A stretch of 64,000 bases of DNA from Streptomyces viridochromogenes (GCF_001270495.1 NZ_LGUR01000201.1:67434-131433), one strand, 5' to 3'; counted from the first letter of the stretch, positions 53,806 to 63,387 are shown. The notes: generated from the sequence alone by a model not told the origin. Numbers and translations are program-made.

Positions 53806-55944
53806 TCAGGAGACGAACACGCGTACGTCCCAGGCGCCGAGGTCCAGCTCCGTGCCTGCGGGGAGTGACGTGGCGTTCAGGGCGTCGGAGAGGTCCACCG
53901 GGACGGGGACGCTCGCCGGCTCCCAGCTCCAGTTGTGGACGATGTGGACGCGGCGGCCGTCGGGAGAGGTGCCGGTCGTCGCGGTGACGGATGCCGGGAG
54001 GTCCTGCCACCCGCTGCTCGCGACCGGGGCCATCCAGGCGGCCAGTGCCCGGGCGAGGGAGCGGCCGGGGATCGTGCCGACGGTGGTCACGCGGCCCGCG
54101 CCGTGGCGGCGGGTGGTGACCGCGGGCCAGCGGCCGAAGTGGGGGTGGTCGTAGCCGGCGAGTACGTCGGCGTCGACGACCTCGAGGCCCTCGATCCACT
54201 GCGTCGCCGTGGCCTCCGCGGGCACCTCGAACGGACCGCCGGGCACGGCGCTGATCGGGACCACGCCTGTGAGGTTGCTGAACTCGTCGTACTGGACGCC
54301 CGCGGCGGCGACCAGACGTCCGGGAGTCGGCTCGTGGCGGGCCCTGGCCTCGTGGTCGGCGTAGCCGGTGCGTGGGCCGAGGACCAGGTGGCCGCCGGCT
54401 TCCGCGTAGGCCTCCAGCCAGTCGAGCGTGCTGTCGTCGACGACGTAGAGGGCCGGGGCCACGAGGACGGGGTGGCGCTGTACGGCTTCCTCGGGTGTCA
54501 TGCCCTCCCGTTCGCCGCGCGGATCGTGCAGCTGGCGGGCATGGACGATGCGCACCTGGCGGTCGGCGTCGAAGGCGCCGCGGTAGAAGGGGTCGAAGAT
54601 GCGGTGGTAGGCGGCCTGGTCCGGCTCGCCGTCGGGCGTGGCGAGCGGCGGGTACTTCTGCATCAGCCACTTGCTGGGCATCGAGTAGACCATCGTGATG
54701 TCGGCGTCCGGCTCGAGCCCCGCGACGAGCGGACCGGCCGCCTCGAACTCGGCGCCGAGACGAGCGATTTCGGCGTAGGCGCGGCCGGGCTGTCCGGTGT
54801 GCGGGAGCACGCCGCCCCAGTAGGTCTCGGCGCCGAAGCGCAGGGTCTGCCACTGCCAGTACTCGATCATCCGCGCCCCGCGCGCGACGTGCGCCCAGGC
54901 GGCCTGCCGCCACTGACCGTCGTAGCCGGGCCGGTTGTCCCACGCGAAACCGATGCTCTGGGCGTTGGTCTCCGTTACCAGGAACGGCTCCTGACGTGAG
55001 GAGAACATCCAGTCCGCAGTCTGGTACATCGACCACACCCCGGTGGTCTTCCACTTCTGCTCGTGGGCATCGGGAGTGGGGTCGGGCAGCAGGAGGCCGT
55101 CCTGCATGTCGTAGTACGGGTTGCCGGAGGCGATGTCGAGGCGGTCCGACATCTCGTCGTCCTCCACCCCTTGCCGGGTGTAGGAGATACAGGTGGTGAC
55201 GAACTGGCCGGGGCGCGCGTACTCGCGGACGATGTCGGCCTGCCAGCCGATGAATTCGGTGACCTGCCGGGCCTGGAACTCCCTCCAGGCGACGTCGTAC
55301 TGGGGCTGTTCGTTGCCGTCCGGCGTCCACAGGTCGGCCCACGTCGACAGGCGGTGCGACCAGTAGACCAGGCCCCACTCGCGGTTGAGGGTCTCGACGT
55401 CCCCGTACTTCTCGCGCAGATGGTCCACGAAGCGCTGGAAGACACCCCGGTTGTGCAAGAGGTGCAGGCCCGGCTCGTTGTCGACCTGCCATCCGATGAC
55501 CGCCGGGTGGTCGGCGTACCGGCCCACCACCTTGCGGATGATCCGCTCGGCGTGGAACCGGAAAGCAGGGTGGGTGAAGTCGATCTCCTGGCGGGCGCCC
55601 CAGCCGAGGCGCTGCCCGGTGGCGTACTCGGCGGTGATCTCCGGGTACTGCCGGGCCAGCCACGGCGGCGCGGCGTAGGTCGGCGTGCCGATGATGACGG
55701 AGATGCCCCGTTCGTGGGCGCCGTCGAGGACGGGCTGGAGCCAGTCGAGGTCGAACCGTCCGCTCGTAGGCTCCCAGGTCGACCAGACCGACTCGCCGAC
55801 CCGGATCACGGTGAAGTTCGCCTCGGCCATCAGGTCCAGGTCGGTCTTGAGGCGTTCGTCGGGCCGCAGCTCGGGGTCGTAGGCGGGCGTGTACTCGTGG
55901 TAGTACGCGGCGCCGAAGAGGACGCGGGCAGGCAGAGCCGCCAT
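53806..55944 (-). CDS. GH42 beta-galactosidase/arabinopyranosidase-type enzyme
   Basis: This is a 712-residue cytoplasmic GH42 enzyme with FGAAYYHEYTPAYDP at the start, the acid/base Glu in IGWQVDNEPGLHLL and the nucleophile Glu in FLVTETNAQSIGFAW. A trimerisation domain with HPVLVAPALYVVDD and a C-terminal beta domain follow. ATG 55944 follows GGAGGTTTCCTTC; the longer upstream frame overlaps the permease. It would split galactosides or arabinopyranosides brought in by the adjacent importer. It lies 46 bases before the secreted glycosidase gene on the same strand. Confidence 0.88.
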   Translation of the reverse strand: MAALPARVLFGAAYYHEYTPAYDPELRPDERLKTDLDLMAEANFTVIRVGESVWSTWEPTSGRFDLDWLQPVLDGAHERGISVIIGTPTYAAPPWLARQYPEITAEYATGQRLGWGARQEIDFTHPAFRFHAERIIRKVVGRYADHPAVIGWQVDNEPGLHLLHNRGVFQRFVDHLREKYGDVETLNREWGLVYWSHRLSTWADLWTPDGNEQPQYDVAWREFQARQVTEFIGWQADIVREYARPGQFVTTCISYTRQGVEDDEMSDRLDIASGNPYYDMQDGLLLPDPTPDAHEQKWKTTGVWSMYQTADWMFSSRQEPFLVTETNAQSIGFAWDNRPGYDGQWRQAAWAHVARGARMIEYWQWQTLRFGAETYWGGVLPHTGQPGRAYAEIARLGAEFEAAGPLVAGLEPDADITMVYSMPSKWLMQKYPPLATPDGEPDQAAYHRIFDPFYRGAFDADRQVRIVHARQLHDPRGEREGMTPEEAVQRHPVLVAPALYVVDDSTLDWLEAYAEAGGHLVLGPRTGYADHEARARHEPTPGRLVAAAGVQYDEFSNLTGVVPISAVPGGPFEVPAEATATQWIEGLEVVDADVLAGYDHPHFGRWPAVTTRRHGAGRVTTVGTIPGRSLARALAAWMAPVASSGWQDLPASVTATTGTSPDGRRVHIVHNWSWEPASVPVPVDLSDALNATSLPAGTELDLGAWDVRVFVS

Positions 55945-55979
55945 GAAGGAAACCTCCGGAGAAAAGTCGGGGAGTTGGG

Positions 55980-56912
55980 CTACTGCTTGACGCCGCCGGC
56001 GGCCAGGCCGCTCTGCCAGTAACGCTGGAGCAGGAGGAAGGCCACGACGAGCGGAAGGATCGAGATCAGGGAGCCGGTCACGACGAGCGCGAGCATGTCG
56101 CTGCTGGCGCCGGCCCCGCCGTTCTGGGCTTGGGCGGCCCAGGAGGAGAGGCCGACCGTGATCGGGTACAGGTCCGGGTCGTTGAGCATGATCAGTGGCA
56201 GGAAGTAGTTGTTCCAGGTCGCCACGAGCGTGAACAGCAGGACGGTCACCAGGCCCGGCGCGAGCAATCGCAGGGCGATCGTGAAGAAGATCCGGGCTTC
56301 CCCGGCGCCGTCGATGCGGGCGGCCTCCAGGATGCTGTCGGGAATGGCGTCCTGTGCGTAGACGCGCATGAGGTAGAGACCGAACGGGTTGACCAGGGAG
56401 GGCAGGATGATCGCCCAGGGGGTGTTGACCAGGCCCGCCTCGGCGAAGAGCAGATAAGTCGGGATCGCCAGAGCGGTGGTCGGGACCATCACGGCGCCGA
56501 GGACCAGGTTGAAGGCGGCCCGGTCGCCGCGGAAGCGGAACTTGGCGAAGCCGTACCCGGCCCCCGCCGCGAGCAGCGCCGCACCGACCGCGCTGACGCC
56601 GGCGTACATCACCGTGTTGAGCAGCCAGTGCAGGAAGACCCCGTCGTCCTGGACGAAGGTCTCCTTGATGTTCGTCAGCAGCTGCGGGGCGTCGGAGAAC
56701 CACAGGCCGAAGCTGTTGAACAGGTCCTGGGTGCTCTTGGTGGAGGCGACCAGCAGCCAGAACAGGGGGAGGAGGAAGTAGGCCAGGGCGGCCAGCATGG
56801 CGATGGTCAGCGGGGTGCTGCGGCGTGAACGGGAGCGGCGGTGTTGCCGAGGTGCGACGGGAGCCGCGTCCGTCACCGGGGCGGCGGTGACCGTGGGCGT
56901 CGTGGTCGTCAC
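55980..56912 (-). CDS. CUT1 sugar ABC permease, MalG type
   Basis: The 310-residue membrane protein has six transmembrane helices and the coupling loop EAARIDGAGEARIFFTIALR. The N-terminus is long, Pro/Thr-rich and basic. It starts at GTG 56912 (AGGAGG five bases before) and overlaps the stop of the upstream permease by 4 bases (GTGA). It forms the sugar channel with that permease. No ATPase gene is present, so it probably uses a shared MsiK-type ATPase as is usual in Streptomyces. Confidence 0.9.
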   Translation of the reverse strand: MTTTTPTVTAAPVTDAAPVAPRQHRRSRSRRSTPLTIAMLAALAYFLLPLFWLLVASTKSTQDLFNSFGLWFSDAPQLLTNIKETFVQDDGVFLHWLLNTVMYAGVSAVGAALLAAGAGYGFAKFRFRGDRAAFNLVLGAVMVPTTALAIPTYLLFAEAGLVNTPWAIILPSLVNPFGLYLMRVYAQDAIPDSILEAARIDGAGEARIFFTIALRLLAPGLVTVLLFTLVATWNNYFLPLIMLNDPDLYPITVGLSSWAAQAQNGGAGASSDMLALVVTGSLISILPLVVAFLLLQRYWQSGLAAGGVKQ

Positions 56913-57805
56913 GGGGTCCTCCTGCGGTTCGCGGTGAGCAGGATGGCGTAGGAGGCGATCACGATGACGAGGCCGAGGAGGAAGGACACCGTGGCCGCGT
57001 AGTTGACCTGCTGGCCGGTGAAGGCGAGGGAGTAGGCGTAGAGGTTGGCGGTGTAGGAGCTGCTGATGACGTCCGGGGCGACCTTCATCAGCAGGTTCGG
57101 TTCGTTGAACAGCTGGAAGCTGCCGATGACGGAGAACAGCAGGGTGAGCATCAGCGCCGGCTTGAGCGCCGGGAGTTTGACGGACCAGGCGATCCGCCAG
57201 GCGCCGGCGCCGTCCATCGCGGCGGCCTCGTACAGCTCCTGGGGGATGGTGCGCAGGGCGGCGTACAGGATGATCATGTTGTAGCCGACGAACTCCCAGG
57301 TCACGATGTTCGCCAGGCTGCCGAGCATCCAACTCTCGCTGAGGAAGCCGGGGACCGGCAGGTCCAGGTTCCGGCTCAGCTGGGCGAAGGGGCCGAAGTC
57401 CGGGCCGTACAGGTAGCCCCACATGAGCGCGGCGACCACGCTCGGGACGGCGTACGGCACGAAGATGCCCAGCCGGATCACCCGCGCGAGCCGCAGCAGT
57501 CCGCTGTCGAGCGCGAGCGCGAACAGCAGCGCGAGCAGCAGCATCACGGGGACCTGGATCACGAAGAACAGCGCGACGCGTCCGACGCCGTGGATGAGCA
57601 GCGGGTCCTGGACGGCCTTGACGTAGTTGTCCAGCCCGACGAACGCCGTGCCGCCGATGAGGCGTTCCTGGTACAGGCTGAGGTAGGCGGCGTAGCCGAG
57701 CGGGGCGAGGAAGAGCAGGACGAAGAGCACCATGAACGGGGCGACGAACAGTGGCCCTGCCGCACGGCGCTTCCCCTTGGCGGAGGTCGCGGTGGTGACG
57801 GCCAT
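56909..57805 (-). CDS. CUT1 sugar ABC permease, MalF type
   Basis: The 298-residue membrane protein has six transmembrane helices and the coupling loop YEAAAMDGAGAWRIAWSVKLP. LFVAPFMVLFVLLFLAPLGY is the first helix. It starts one base after the stop of the binding protein gene and overlaps the next permease gene. It belongs to the importer of the GH42/GH93-like sugar locus. Confidence 0.9.
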   Translation of the reverse strand: MAVTTATSAKGKRRAAGPLFVAPFMVLFVLLFLAPLGYAAYLSLYQERLIGGTAFVGLDNYVKAVQDPLLIHGVGRVALFFVIQVPVMLLLALLFALALDSGLLRLARVIRLGIFVPYAVPSVVAALMWGYLYGPDFGPFAQLSRNLDLPVPGFLSESWMLGSLANIVTWEFVGYNMIILYAALRTIPQELYEAAAMDGAGAWRIAWSVKLPALKPALMLTLLFSVIGSFQLFNEPNLLMKVAPDVISSSYTANLYAYSLAFTGQQVNYAATVSFLLGLVIVIASYAILLTANRRRTP

Positions 57806-57806
57806 C

Positions 57807-59198
57807 TCAGCTCCCCTTGACGGTGAAGCCCTGGCCCTTGGCGTACGTGGTCAGCCGCGACTGCCAGGTGCCGAGCGCGCGGACCGTGTCGGTCTTGTCG
57901 GCGAGGGACTTGCCGACCGTCTCGGTCCAGTCGGTGGCCGCCTGGTCGAGGAACGGCGGCCACTGGAAGAAGGAGTTGACCGTGGAACTGATGTCGGCGA
58001 ACAGCTGGTTGACCTTCTGGCCGCCGTAGAACGACGGTGCCTGGCCGACGAACTCGGCGTCGGTGAGCAGGGCCTTGGTCGCCGGGAAGAAGAACTGCTC
58101 CGTGGCGAACATCCGCGCGCTGGCCGGGTCGCTGTTGAGGAACTGCGCGAACACAGCGGCCGCGATGGGGTTCTTGGTCGAGCGAATGACGGCGGTGGTC
58201 GAGCCGCCCCAGTTGCCCGAGCTCGGCTTGGTGGCGTCCCACTGCGGCAGCGGGGCCGCGCGCCACTTGCCCGCGGTGGCCTTGGCGGAGCCGGAGAGGA
58301 AGACGGGTCCCCAGGCCGCGGTGAGCCAGGTGGCGTACTTGCCCTTGTTGAGCGCGGCGTACCAGGCGTCGGTGAAGTCCGGCTCGACGCCGATGACCCC
58401 TTCCTTCGCGAGCCCGCCCCAGTACTCGCCGAGCTTCCTGGAGACGGCGTTGTCGACGCTGATGGTGATGTCACTCTTGCCCGAGGTCACATAGGGCTCG
58501 GCGCCCGCCTGCCACTGCAGGCCGTGCCAGGCGGCCGGCTGGTTCGCCGCGAGGTTGGTGATGTAGACGTCGGGGTCGGCCTTGTGGAGCTTGCGCGCTG
58601 CCGCGGCGAACTCGTCCCAGGTCCCCGGGACTTCGATGCCGTGCTTGTCGAAGATGTCCTGCCGGTACAGCATGCCCATCGGTCCGGTGTCCTGGGGGAT
58701 CGCCCAGACCTCGCCGTCGCTGCCGCTGACCTGGCTCCAGGTCCAGTCGACGAACTGCTCCTTGAGCGCGGAGGCACCGTAAGGCCGCAGGTCCAGCAGA
58801 CTGTCGGTGATCGTGAAGGTCGGGATCGCCTGATACTCGATCTGCACCATGTCCGGGGCGCCGCTCCCGGCCTTCAGCGCCGTACGCAGCTTGGTGTACT
58901 GCGGCACACCCTGGCCGGCGTTGACGACCTTGACCTTGACGGCCGGGTACTTCTTCTCGAAGAGCGCGATCTCCTTGGCGATGTTCGGGACCCAGGTCCA
59001 GAACGTCAGCTCGGTCGGCGTCTTCATCGCCTTGTCGATGTCGGCCTGACTGACCGGCTTTGCGGCCGCGGAGGAACCGCCGGAGTCACCGCCGCCGCAA
59101 GCCGTGAGGGCGGCGCCGAGCGACAGGGCGCCCGTCGCGGTGAGGAACAGGCGACGGTTCATGGAGGAATAGCTGGCGAAGGATCCGGATGTGGGCAT
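57807..59198 (-). CDS. CUT1 sugar-binding lipoprotein
   Basis: The 463-residue protein has a leader with MNRRLFLTATGALSLGAALT and a lipobox Cys followed by GGGDSGG. The mature protein is a family 1 solute-binding protein (LTFWTWVPNIAKEIALFEKK, YGASALKEQFVDWTW, PQDTGPMGMLYRQDIFDKHG, TAAWGPVFLSGSA). ATG 59198 is chosen after GGCGGGAG; an internal ATG at the MNRR start is possible. It is the first gene of the sugar operon and would bind the oligosaccharide released by the secreted glycosidase. Confidence 0.9.
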   Translation of the reverse strand: MPTSGSFASYSSMNRRLFLTATGALSLGAALTACGGGDSGGSSAAAKPVSQADIDKAMKTPTELTFWTWVPNIAKEIALFEKKYPAVKVKVVNAGQGVPQYTKLRTALKAGSGAPDMVQIEYQAIPTFTITDSLLDLRPYGASALKEQFVDWTWSQVSGSDGEVWAIPQDTGPMGMLYRQDIFDKHGIEVPGTWDEFAAAARKLHKADPDVYITNLAANQPAAWHGLQWQAGAEPYVTSGKSDITISVDNAVSRKLGEYWGGLAKEGVIGVEPDFTDAWYAALNKGKYATWLTAAWGPVFLSGSAKATAGKWRAAPLPQWDATKPSSGNWGGSTTAVIRSTKNPIAAAVFAQFLNSDPASARMFATEQFFFPATKALLTDAEFVGQAPSFYGGQKVNQLFADISSTVNSFFQWPPFLDQAATDWTETVGKSLADKTDTVRALGTWQSRLTTYAKGQGFTVKGS

Positions 59199-59572
59199 GA
59201 TGAACTCCCGCCGATGGCGAAGGGGACAGCACGCTGGACGAGGGCGTGCGGATAGGGGGTGACGAAGGAGAAAGCAAGCGTGGGCGCGACGATCTGGACG
59301 TCGGACCCGACGGATACGCGATGCGCGGCTGCGCGGGCTGCGACCGGTGTACGGCACGCAGGTGCCTGCGGAACGGACCGCAGCGCGCTGCGGCCATGCG
59401 GCTCGAGAGCCACTGGGTGAAAGCGAATGCGCGCGTCGTCCGGGTTGCGGGATCGTCCGCAGTAGCGGGACGCGGTAGGGATGGGCAGGGCTGAACTGTG
59501 GCCGGTACGGCGGCCAGCCCCTGGGCTCATGCGCCGGGGCTGGGCTCTGCGGCCCAACCTGATCGGCGCCGG
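59199..59572. other. Intergenic between sugar operon and its LacI regulator
   Basis: The stretch holds the promoter of the sugar operon, but no clear hexamers or LacI-type palindrome were found by eye. No gene is supported. Confidence 0.4.
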
Positions 59573-60715
59573 TCAGTGGTGGGTGGACGGGCCTTTCTTC
59601 GGGAGCGAGGGACTGGACGCCTCGCCACGGGACGGGCAGGCGCTATGTCGTCGACGTCCCGGGGGCGTCCGGGGCGGCGGGGGCTGGGTCGAAGCACGGA
59701 CGACGAGGTCGACCGGTGGGTCGCTCGCCGGCAGAGCCTCTGCCTGCGGGTTCTCGATGGCGTGCACGAGTCGCTTGAGCCCCTCCTGCGCCACCGTGTC
59801 GAACGGCTGCCGCACCGTGGTCAGCGGAGGAGTCACATAGGCCGCGACCGGGATGTCGTCGAAGCCGACGACGCTGACGTCCTCCGGCACCCGTCGGCCG
59901 GCTTCCGTCAGAGCCCGGATCAGGCCGATCGCCATGTCGTCGTTCGCGGCGAACACCGCCGTCACCCCGGGGTCGGCGGCCAGCTGCCGGCCCGCCGCGT
60001 AGCCGGACGCGGCCGACCAGTCGCCCTCGACGACCGGCGGCTCCTCCCTGCCGTGTGCGGCCAGCGCAGCCCGCCATCCCTCGAGACGGTCCTTGGCGGC
60101 ATACCACCGCTGGGGACCGGCGAGGTGATGGACCGTCGGGTGCCCCAGGTCCAGCAGATGCTCGACGGCCGCCCGTGCCATCAGATCGGCGCCGCGCCCC
60201 CCGAACAACACCGTGGAGGCCGTGAAAGGCGGTGGCGAGCCGAGGACCAGAACCGGCACGTTGACACGGACGGAGAGGTCTCCTTCGCCGCCTTCCTCGT
60301 CGATCGGCTCGGAGATGACGATCCCGTCCACACCCTGGTCGAGGAGCGAGTCGACGGCGCCGGCAACCCCCGCCGGGTCGCCTTCCATCGTGTTGACCAC
60401 GCGGAGCGCGTAGCCCGTGTCCCGGACGACCCGCTCCACACCCATGAGCAGTGAGGCGGGACCGTACAGGGCCGTCCCCAGTGTCACCACGCCGATCGAG
60501 CGGGTCCGTCCGGAGGCCAGCGCCCGGGCGGCGCTGTTGCGCCGGTAGCCGAGCTGCTCGGCGGCTTCGAGGACGCGCCGGCGCACGTCGGCGGAAACGT
60601 ACGGTTCGTCGTTGAAGACCCTCGACACCGTCTTCTGCGAGACCCCGGCCACACGGGCCACGTCCACGCTGCGCGGCGCGCCGTGGCCTTCGTCCTGTCC
60701 TGTCCCTCGCGTCAT
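59573..60715 (-). CDS. LacI-family regulator of the sugar locus
   Basis: The 380-residue protein has a helix-turn-helix and hinge (VARVAGVSQKTVSRVFNDEP, LGYRRNSAARALASGRT) and a periplasmic-binding-protein-like ligand domain (VFAANDDMAIGLIRAL, DVSVVGFDDIPVAAYVTPPL, TTVRQPFDTVAQEGL). ATG 60715 is chosen with GGGAG six bases before. The C-terminal 35 residues are Pro/Arg-rich and poorly conserved, perhaps a stop-codon read-on of the frame. It lies upstream of the importer/glycosidase genes on the same strand and should repress them until the sugar binds. Confidence 0.88.
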   Translation of the reverse strand: MTRGTGQDEGHGAPRSVDVARVAGVSQKTVSRVFNDEPYVSADVRRRVLEAAEQLGYRRNSAARALASGRTRSIGVVTLGTALYGPASLLMGVERVVRDTGYALRVVNTMEGDPAGVAGAVDSLLDQGVDGIVISEPIDEEGGEGDLSVRVNVPVLVLGSPPPFTASTVLFGGRGADLMARAAVEHLLDLGHPTVHHLAGPQRWYAAKDRLEGWRAALAAHGREEPPVVEGDWSAASGYAAGRQLAADPGVTAVFAANDDMAIGLIRALTEAGRRVPEDVSVVGFDDIPVAAYVTPPLTTVRQPFDTVAQEGLKRLVHAIENPQAEALPASDPPVDLVVRASTQPPPPRTPPGRRRHSACPSRGEASSPSLPKKGPSTHH

Positions 60716-60770
60716 GACGTCTCCCGATGGCGACACGATCGAAGCCCAATGATGTCAGACGCCGTTTATC

Positions 60771-60798
60771 TGACTGCGCTGACATGTCTACGCAGTCA
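60771..60798. promoter_or_regulatory. Inverted repeat upstream of lacI-type gene
   Basis: TGACTGCG (60771-60778) and CGCAGTCA (60791-60798) form a perfect 8-base inverted repeat with 12 bases between, 56 bases upstream of ATG 60715. It may be an operator for autoregulation. Confidence 0.45.
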
Positions 60799-61105
60799 TA
60801 CAGCGGTCGTCAAGAGTTCGGAACGCATCCGTAACGTTCGACTCGGGCCGGGCCGCCGACAGGACCGGGGTCCTGGCGGCGGACAACCGGCGCCCGTGCG
60901 GCGCCGCATGCGACGGTTCGGCTGCCTGGTCGCGGTCGGCTCCCCGTCGGCGGACACCACCATGGCGGCGCCGACAGCGGCGTCGGGGGCTGTGTCACAC
61001 CCTGGAACACCGACTTCCGGCATAGCACGGAGGCAGACCGGCTGGCCACCGACGACCGCTCGTTGCCGCTGGATACGTGTAGCCGCAGAGCGCAGGAGGG
61101 TCAGG
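60799..61105. other. Intergenic, no gene recognised
   Basis: There is no supported frame between the regulator's upstream region and the FMN-binding fragment. Confidence 0.4.
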
Positions 61106-61365
61106 TCACTGGGAGGCTTCGGCCTTGATCTTTTCCAGGGCTTTGTTGAATCCGGCCGTGGTGTGGCTGTTGCCCGCCACGCCGTCGAGATTCACGGTGT
61201 CAATGCCCCTTCCGACCACGACTGCCGGCACCGCTTCGGCGAACCGCCGCTGCAAGTCGAGTGAGGTCTCGTCCGTTGCATGGGGCGTGGCTTCGACGGC
61301 GGTGATCGCATCGTCCTCCAGCGTGATGGACACCCCGAGGTGCGGGCCTCGCCCTGTGTACCGTT
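61106..61365 (-). pseudogene. C-terminal fragment of an FMN-binding domain protein
   Basis: The frame encodes GVSITLEDDAITAVEATPHA, then SLDLQRRFAEAVPAVVVGRG and TTAGFNKALEKIKAEAS, the typical end of extracellular FMN_bind-domain proteins of actinobacteria. The signal peptide and first strands are missing, and the upstream frame is unrelated. Confidence 0.6.
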
Positions 61366-61460
61366 GTAGCAGGCCGCGAGGTCTGCACCGACGAGCGTAA
61401 AGGGGCGATGGCCCTGTCCTCGCTCCTGCTGGGCGAGGCTGACCGGAAGGCATGCTGAAC

Positions 61461-62087
61461 ATGACCGGGCAACGCGACCGTTGGGCGGATCTGACCGGCG
61501 GACAAGCCGGAGAGGAGTACGCTCAGCGTTTCGCGCGGCTCGCCGAATCGGGCCACGACATCCACGGTGAGGCCGCCTTCTGTGCCGCGCTACTGAAGCC
61601 AGCCGCCCGGATTCTCGACGCTGGCTGCGGCACTGGCCGGATCGCGATCCGGCTCACCGAGCTGGGCCACTACTGCACCGGCGTGGACGTCGACCCCTCG
61701 ATGCTCGCTGTTGCCCGCCGCGACGCGCCCACGCAGGAGTGGCTCCTCGGCGACCTGGCCCGTCTGGATGCCCTCGGCTTGAATCCGGGCTTCGACCTGG
61801 CGCTCGCTGCCGGAAACGTCATCCCTCTGCTGGCCCCCGGTACCGAACCGGCTGTCGTCCGGCAGCTGGCCGCCGCACTGCGCCCCGGCGGTCTGCTGGT
61901 CACGGGCATGGGACTGGACGCGGCACACCTGCCGCTGTCCGAACCATCGGTGACCCTTGCGGAGTTCGACCACTGGTGCACCCAGTCCGGACTGACTCTG
62001 CGGCAGCGCTACGCCACCTGGAGCGGCGACCCCTACGACGAAGGCTGCGGTTATGCCGTCAGCGTGCACTCCCGCCCCACCACGTGA
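61461..62087 (+). CDS. Class I SAM-dependent methyltransferase
   Basis: The 208-residue protein has the SAM-binding motif I ILDAGCGTGRIAIRLTELGH, the acidic residue of motif II in CTGVDVDPSML, LLGDLARLD (motif III) and ALRPGGLLVTG (post-III). ATG 61461 is preferred with GGAAGG ten bases before; ATG 61452 is too close to it. The substrate cannot be predicted. It stands alone between an FMN-binding fragment and the repeat at 62209. Confidence 0.85.
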   Translation: MTGQRDRWADLTGGQAGEEYAQRFARLAESGHDIHGEAAFCAALLKPAARILDAGCGTGRIAIRLTELGHYCTGVDVDPSMLAVARRDAPTQEWLLGDLARLDALGLNPGFDLALAAGNVIPLLAPGTEPAVVRQLAAALRPGGLLVTGMGLDAAHLPLSEPSVTLAEFDHWCTQSGLTLRQRYATWSGDPYDEGCGYAVSVHSRPTT

Positions 62088-62208
62088 GTCCGTGCCTATC
62101 CGCGACGATGTCGCCTGGCCGGCGATCGTCGACCTGAACGGCCGAAGTCTTCCGCAACGTTATGTAACCGCGCCCCCATGCGTTGAGCTCGCTGGAGCGC
62201 GCAGCATG

Positions 62209-62295
62209 GCAGGTCTGCCAACCCCGAGTCAGCACGCCACCAACCCCGTGCTGGTTCCGTGCTGAATTCGAGGGCCGGATTCATGGAAAACCGCA
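62209..62295. repeat. Direct repeat, copy B (pair at 36463)
   Basis: This is the same sequence as 36463-36548, in the same orientation 25.7 kb away, with AGTCAGCAC at 62227 and GAAAACCGCA at the end. The flanks outside the shared segment differ. Confidence 0.7.
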
Positions 62296-62862
62296 GTGGC
62301 GCCCAACTGGTCGGCGTCGCTGCACCTGATGACGCATGACATCGGATGTGACCTCGTTCGAGAGCTGCAGCGTGGCCAAGACTTCGACCCGTACATGTCC
62401 GTATCCAGTTGGTCGGCTTGTCGACGGTGGCGCGGCAGGAGCTTCCGGTGGCGGGGCCCCAGTGGTCGACTTGGTCGTTGTACCAGGTGTAGTTGGCGAG
62501 AGGATCGGGGAGGGCGGTCCTGGCAGCGCGTCGCGCGTGGCGGTGCAGCGGCCCTGGACGCCGCCGCCCTGGTGGTTGCCTCAGTTGTCAGACTTGGGGT
62601 AGCCGATGCGCACCATCGGGCGTGGAATCCTCGGTCACCGAGTGCCCCTGCAGGCGATCTCCTCTCGCCGGAGATCAAGCCGCGGACCTGAGAACCGACT
62701 GCACCCATGATCATGTAAAGCGATTTCCATAGATCGGGAAACCCTTGCGGTGGGCTGTAACGGAAGCAGCCGGATCCTCATCTTCCGGCGTGACAGGGCG
62801 CGGAGCGGAGGGTTCCGATTCGCGCCTCCCAAGGGTCCAGAGCGATCGGAGTGAAACTCGAA
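62296..62862. other. No intact gene; minus-strand secreted-protein fragment
   Basis: Around 62400-62510 the minus strand reads ANYTWYNDQVDHWGPATGSS then CRATVDKPT, which looks like part of an exported protein, but start, end and family are missing. The 100 bases before 62863 must contain the promoter of the next gene. Confidence 0.3.
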
Positions 62863-63387
62863 ATGACGTTCAACAAGGGTGGCGTGTTCCGCGGGACCGG
62901 TGGTCTCGTGCTCGGTGCGGCGGTCGTCGCCGCTTCCGTACTGGGTGTGGGCTCCGCGTACGCCGCCGGCGCGGCGGGGCCGACGACGTCGATCGGCGGC
63001 TGGTCGAAGCATGTTGTCCTGAAGCCGGGCGGTGCGCCCAAGACGTTCACGGTCACCGTGCACAACTTCACCGACCACACCGTGAAGCATGTCGACGTCG
63101 GCTACAGCACCTACGCCGCCGAGCAGCCCGTGCTCAAGGAGTACGTCCACGGCAAGTGGGAGACCGTGGAATGGGGCCACACCCCGCAGCGCAATGGCAG
63201 CACCCACTCGTTCGCCGCGTTCGCGGTGGACAAGACGCTGAAGGGCGGTGCCAGCGCCACGTACAAGGTGAAGGCGTCCCTGCCGAAGCACTGGGACAAG
63301 AAGGTCACCAACGTCAAGGCCACCGCGGGTGCGGAGGGCAAGGGGTGGAACTACTTCCTGCCGGTCGACTTCAAGGTCGCGCACTGA
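62863..63387 (+). CDS. Small secreted beta-sandwich protein
   Basis: The 174-residue protein has a clear signal peptide (GGLVLGAAVVAASVLGVGSA, cleavage near AYA-AGA). The mature part of about 140 residues is rich in beta strands: KTFTVTVHNFTDHTVKHVDV, GKWETVEWGH and ATYKVKASLPKHW, resembling Ig-like/CARDB-type extracellular domains. It has no cysteines. ATG 62863 is chosen; GTG 62851 four codons upstream is possible since GGAG lies there. Two hairpins follow. The role is unknown; a cell-surface or matrix protein is likely. Confidence 0.8.
   Translation: MTFNKGGVFRGTGGLVLGAAVVAASVLGVGSAYAAGAAGPTTSIGGWSKHVVLKPGGAPKTFTVTVHNFTDHTVKHVDVGYSTYAAEQPVLKEYVHGKWETVEWGHTPQRNGSTHSFAAFAVDKTLKGGASATYKVKASLPKHWDKKVTNVKATAGAEGKGWNYFLPVDFKVAH

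Noticed and set aside
55945..56703. N-terminal extension of the GH42 enzyme
   Set aside because: It lies within the MalG-type permease gene in a wrong frame and is Arg/Pro-rich. ATG 55944 gives the family N-terminus.
36463..62295. Complete integrated genomic island
   Set aside because: Direct repeats exist, but no intact integrase, tRNA target or transfer genes are visible between or beside them.
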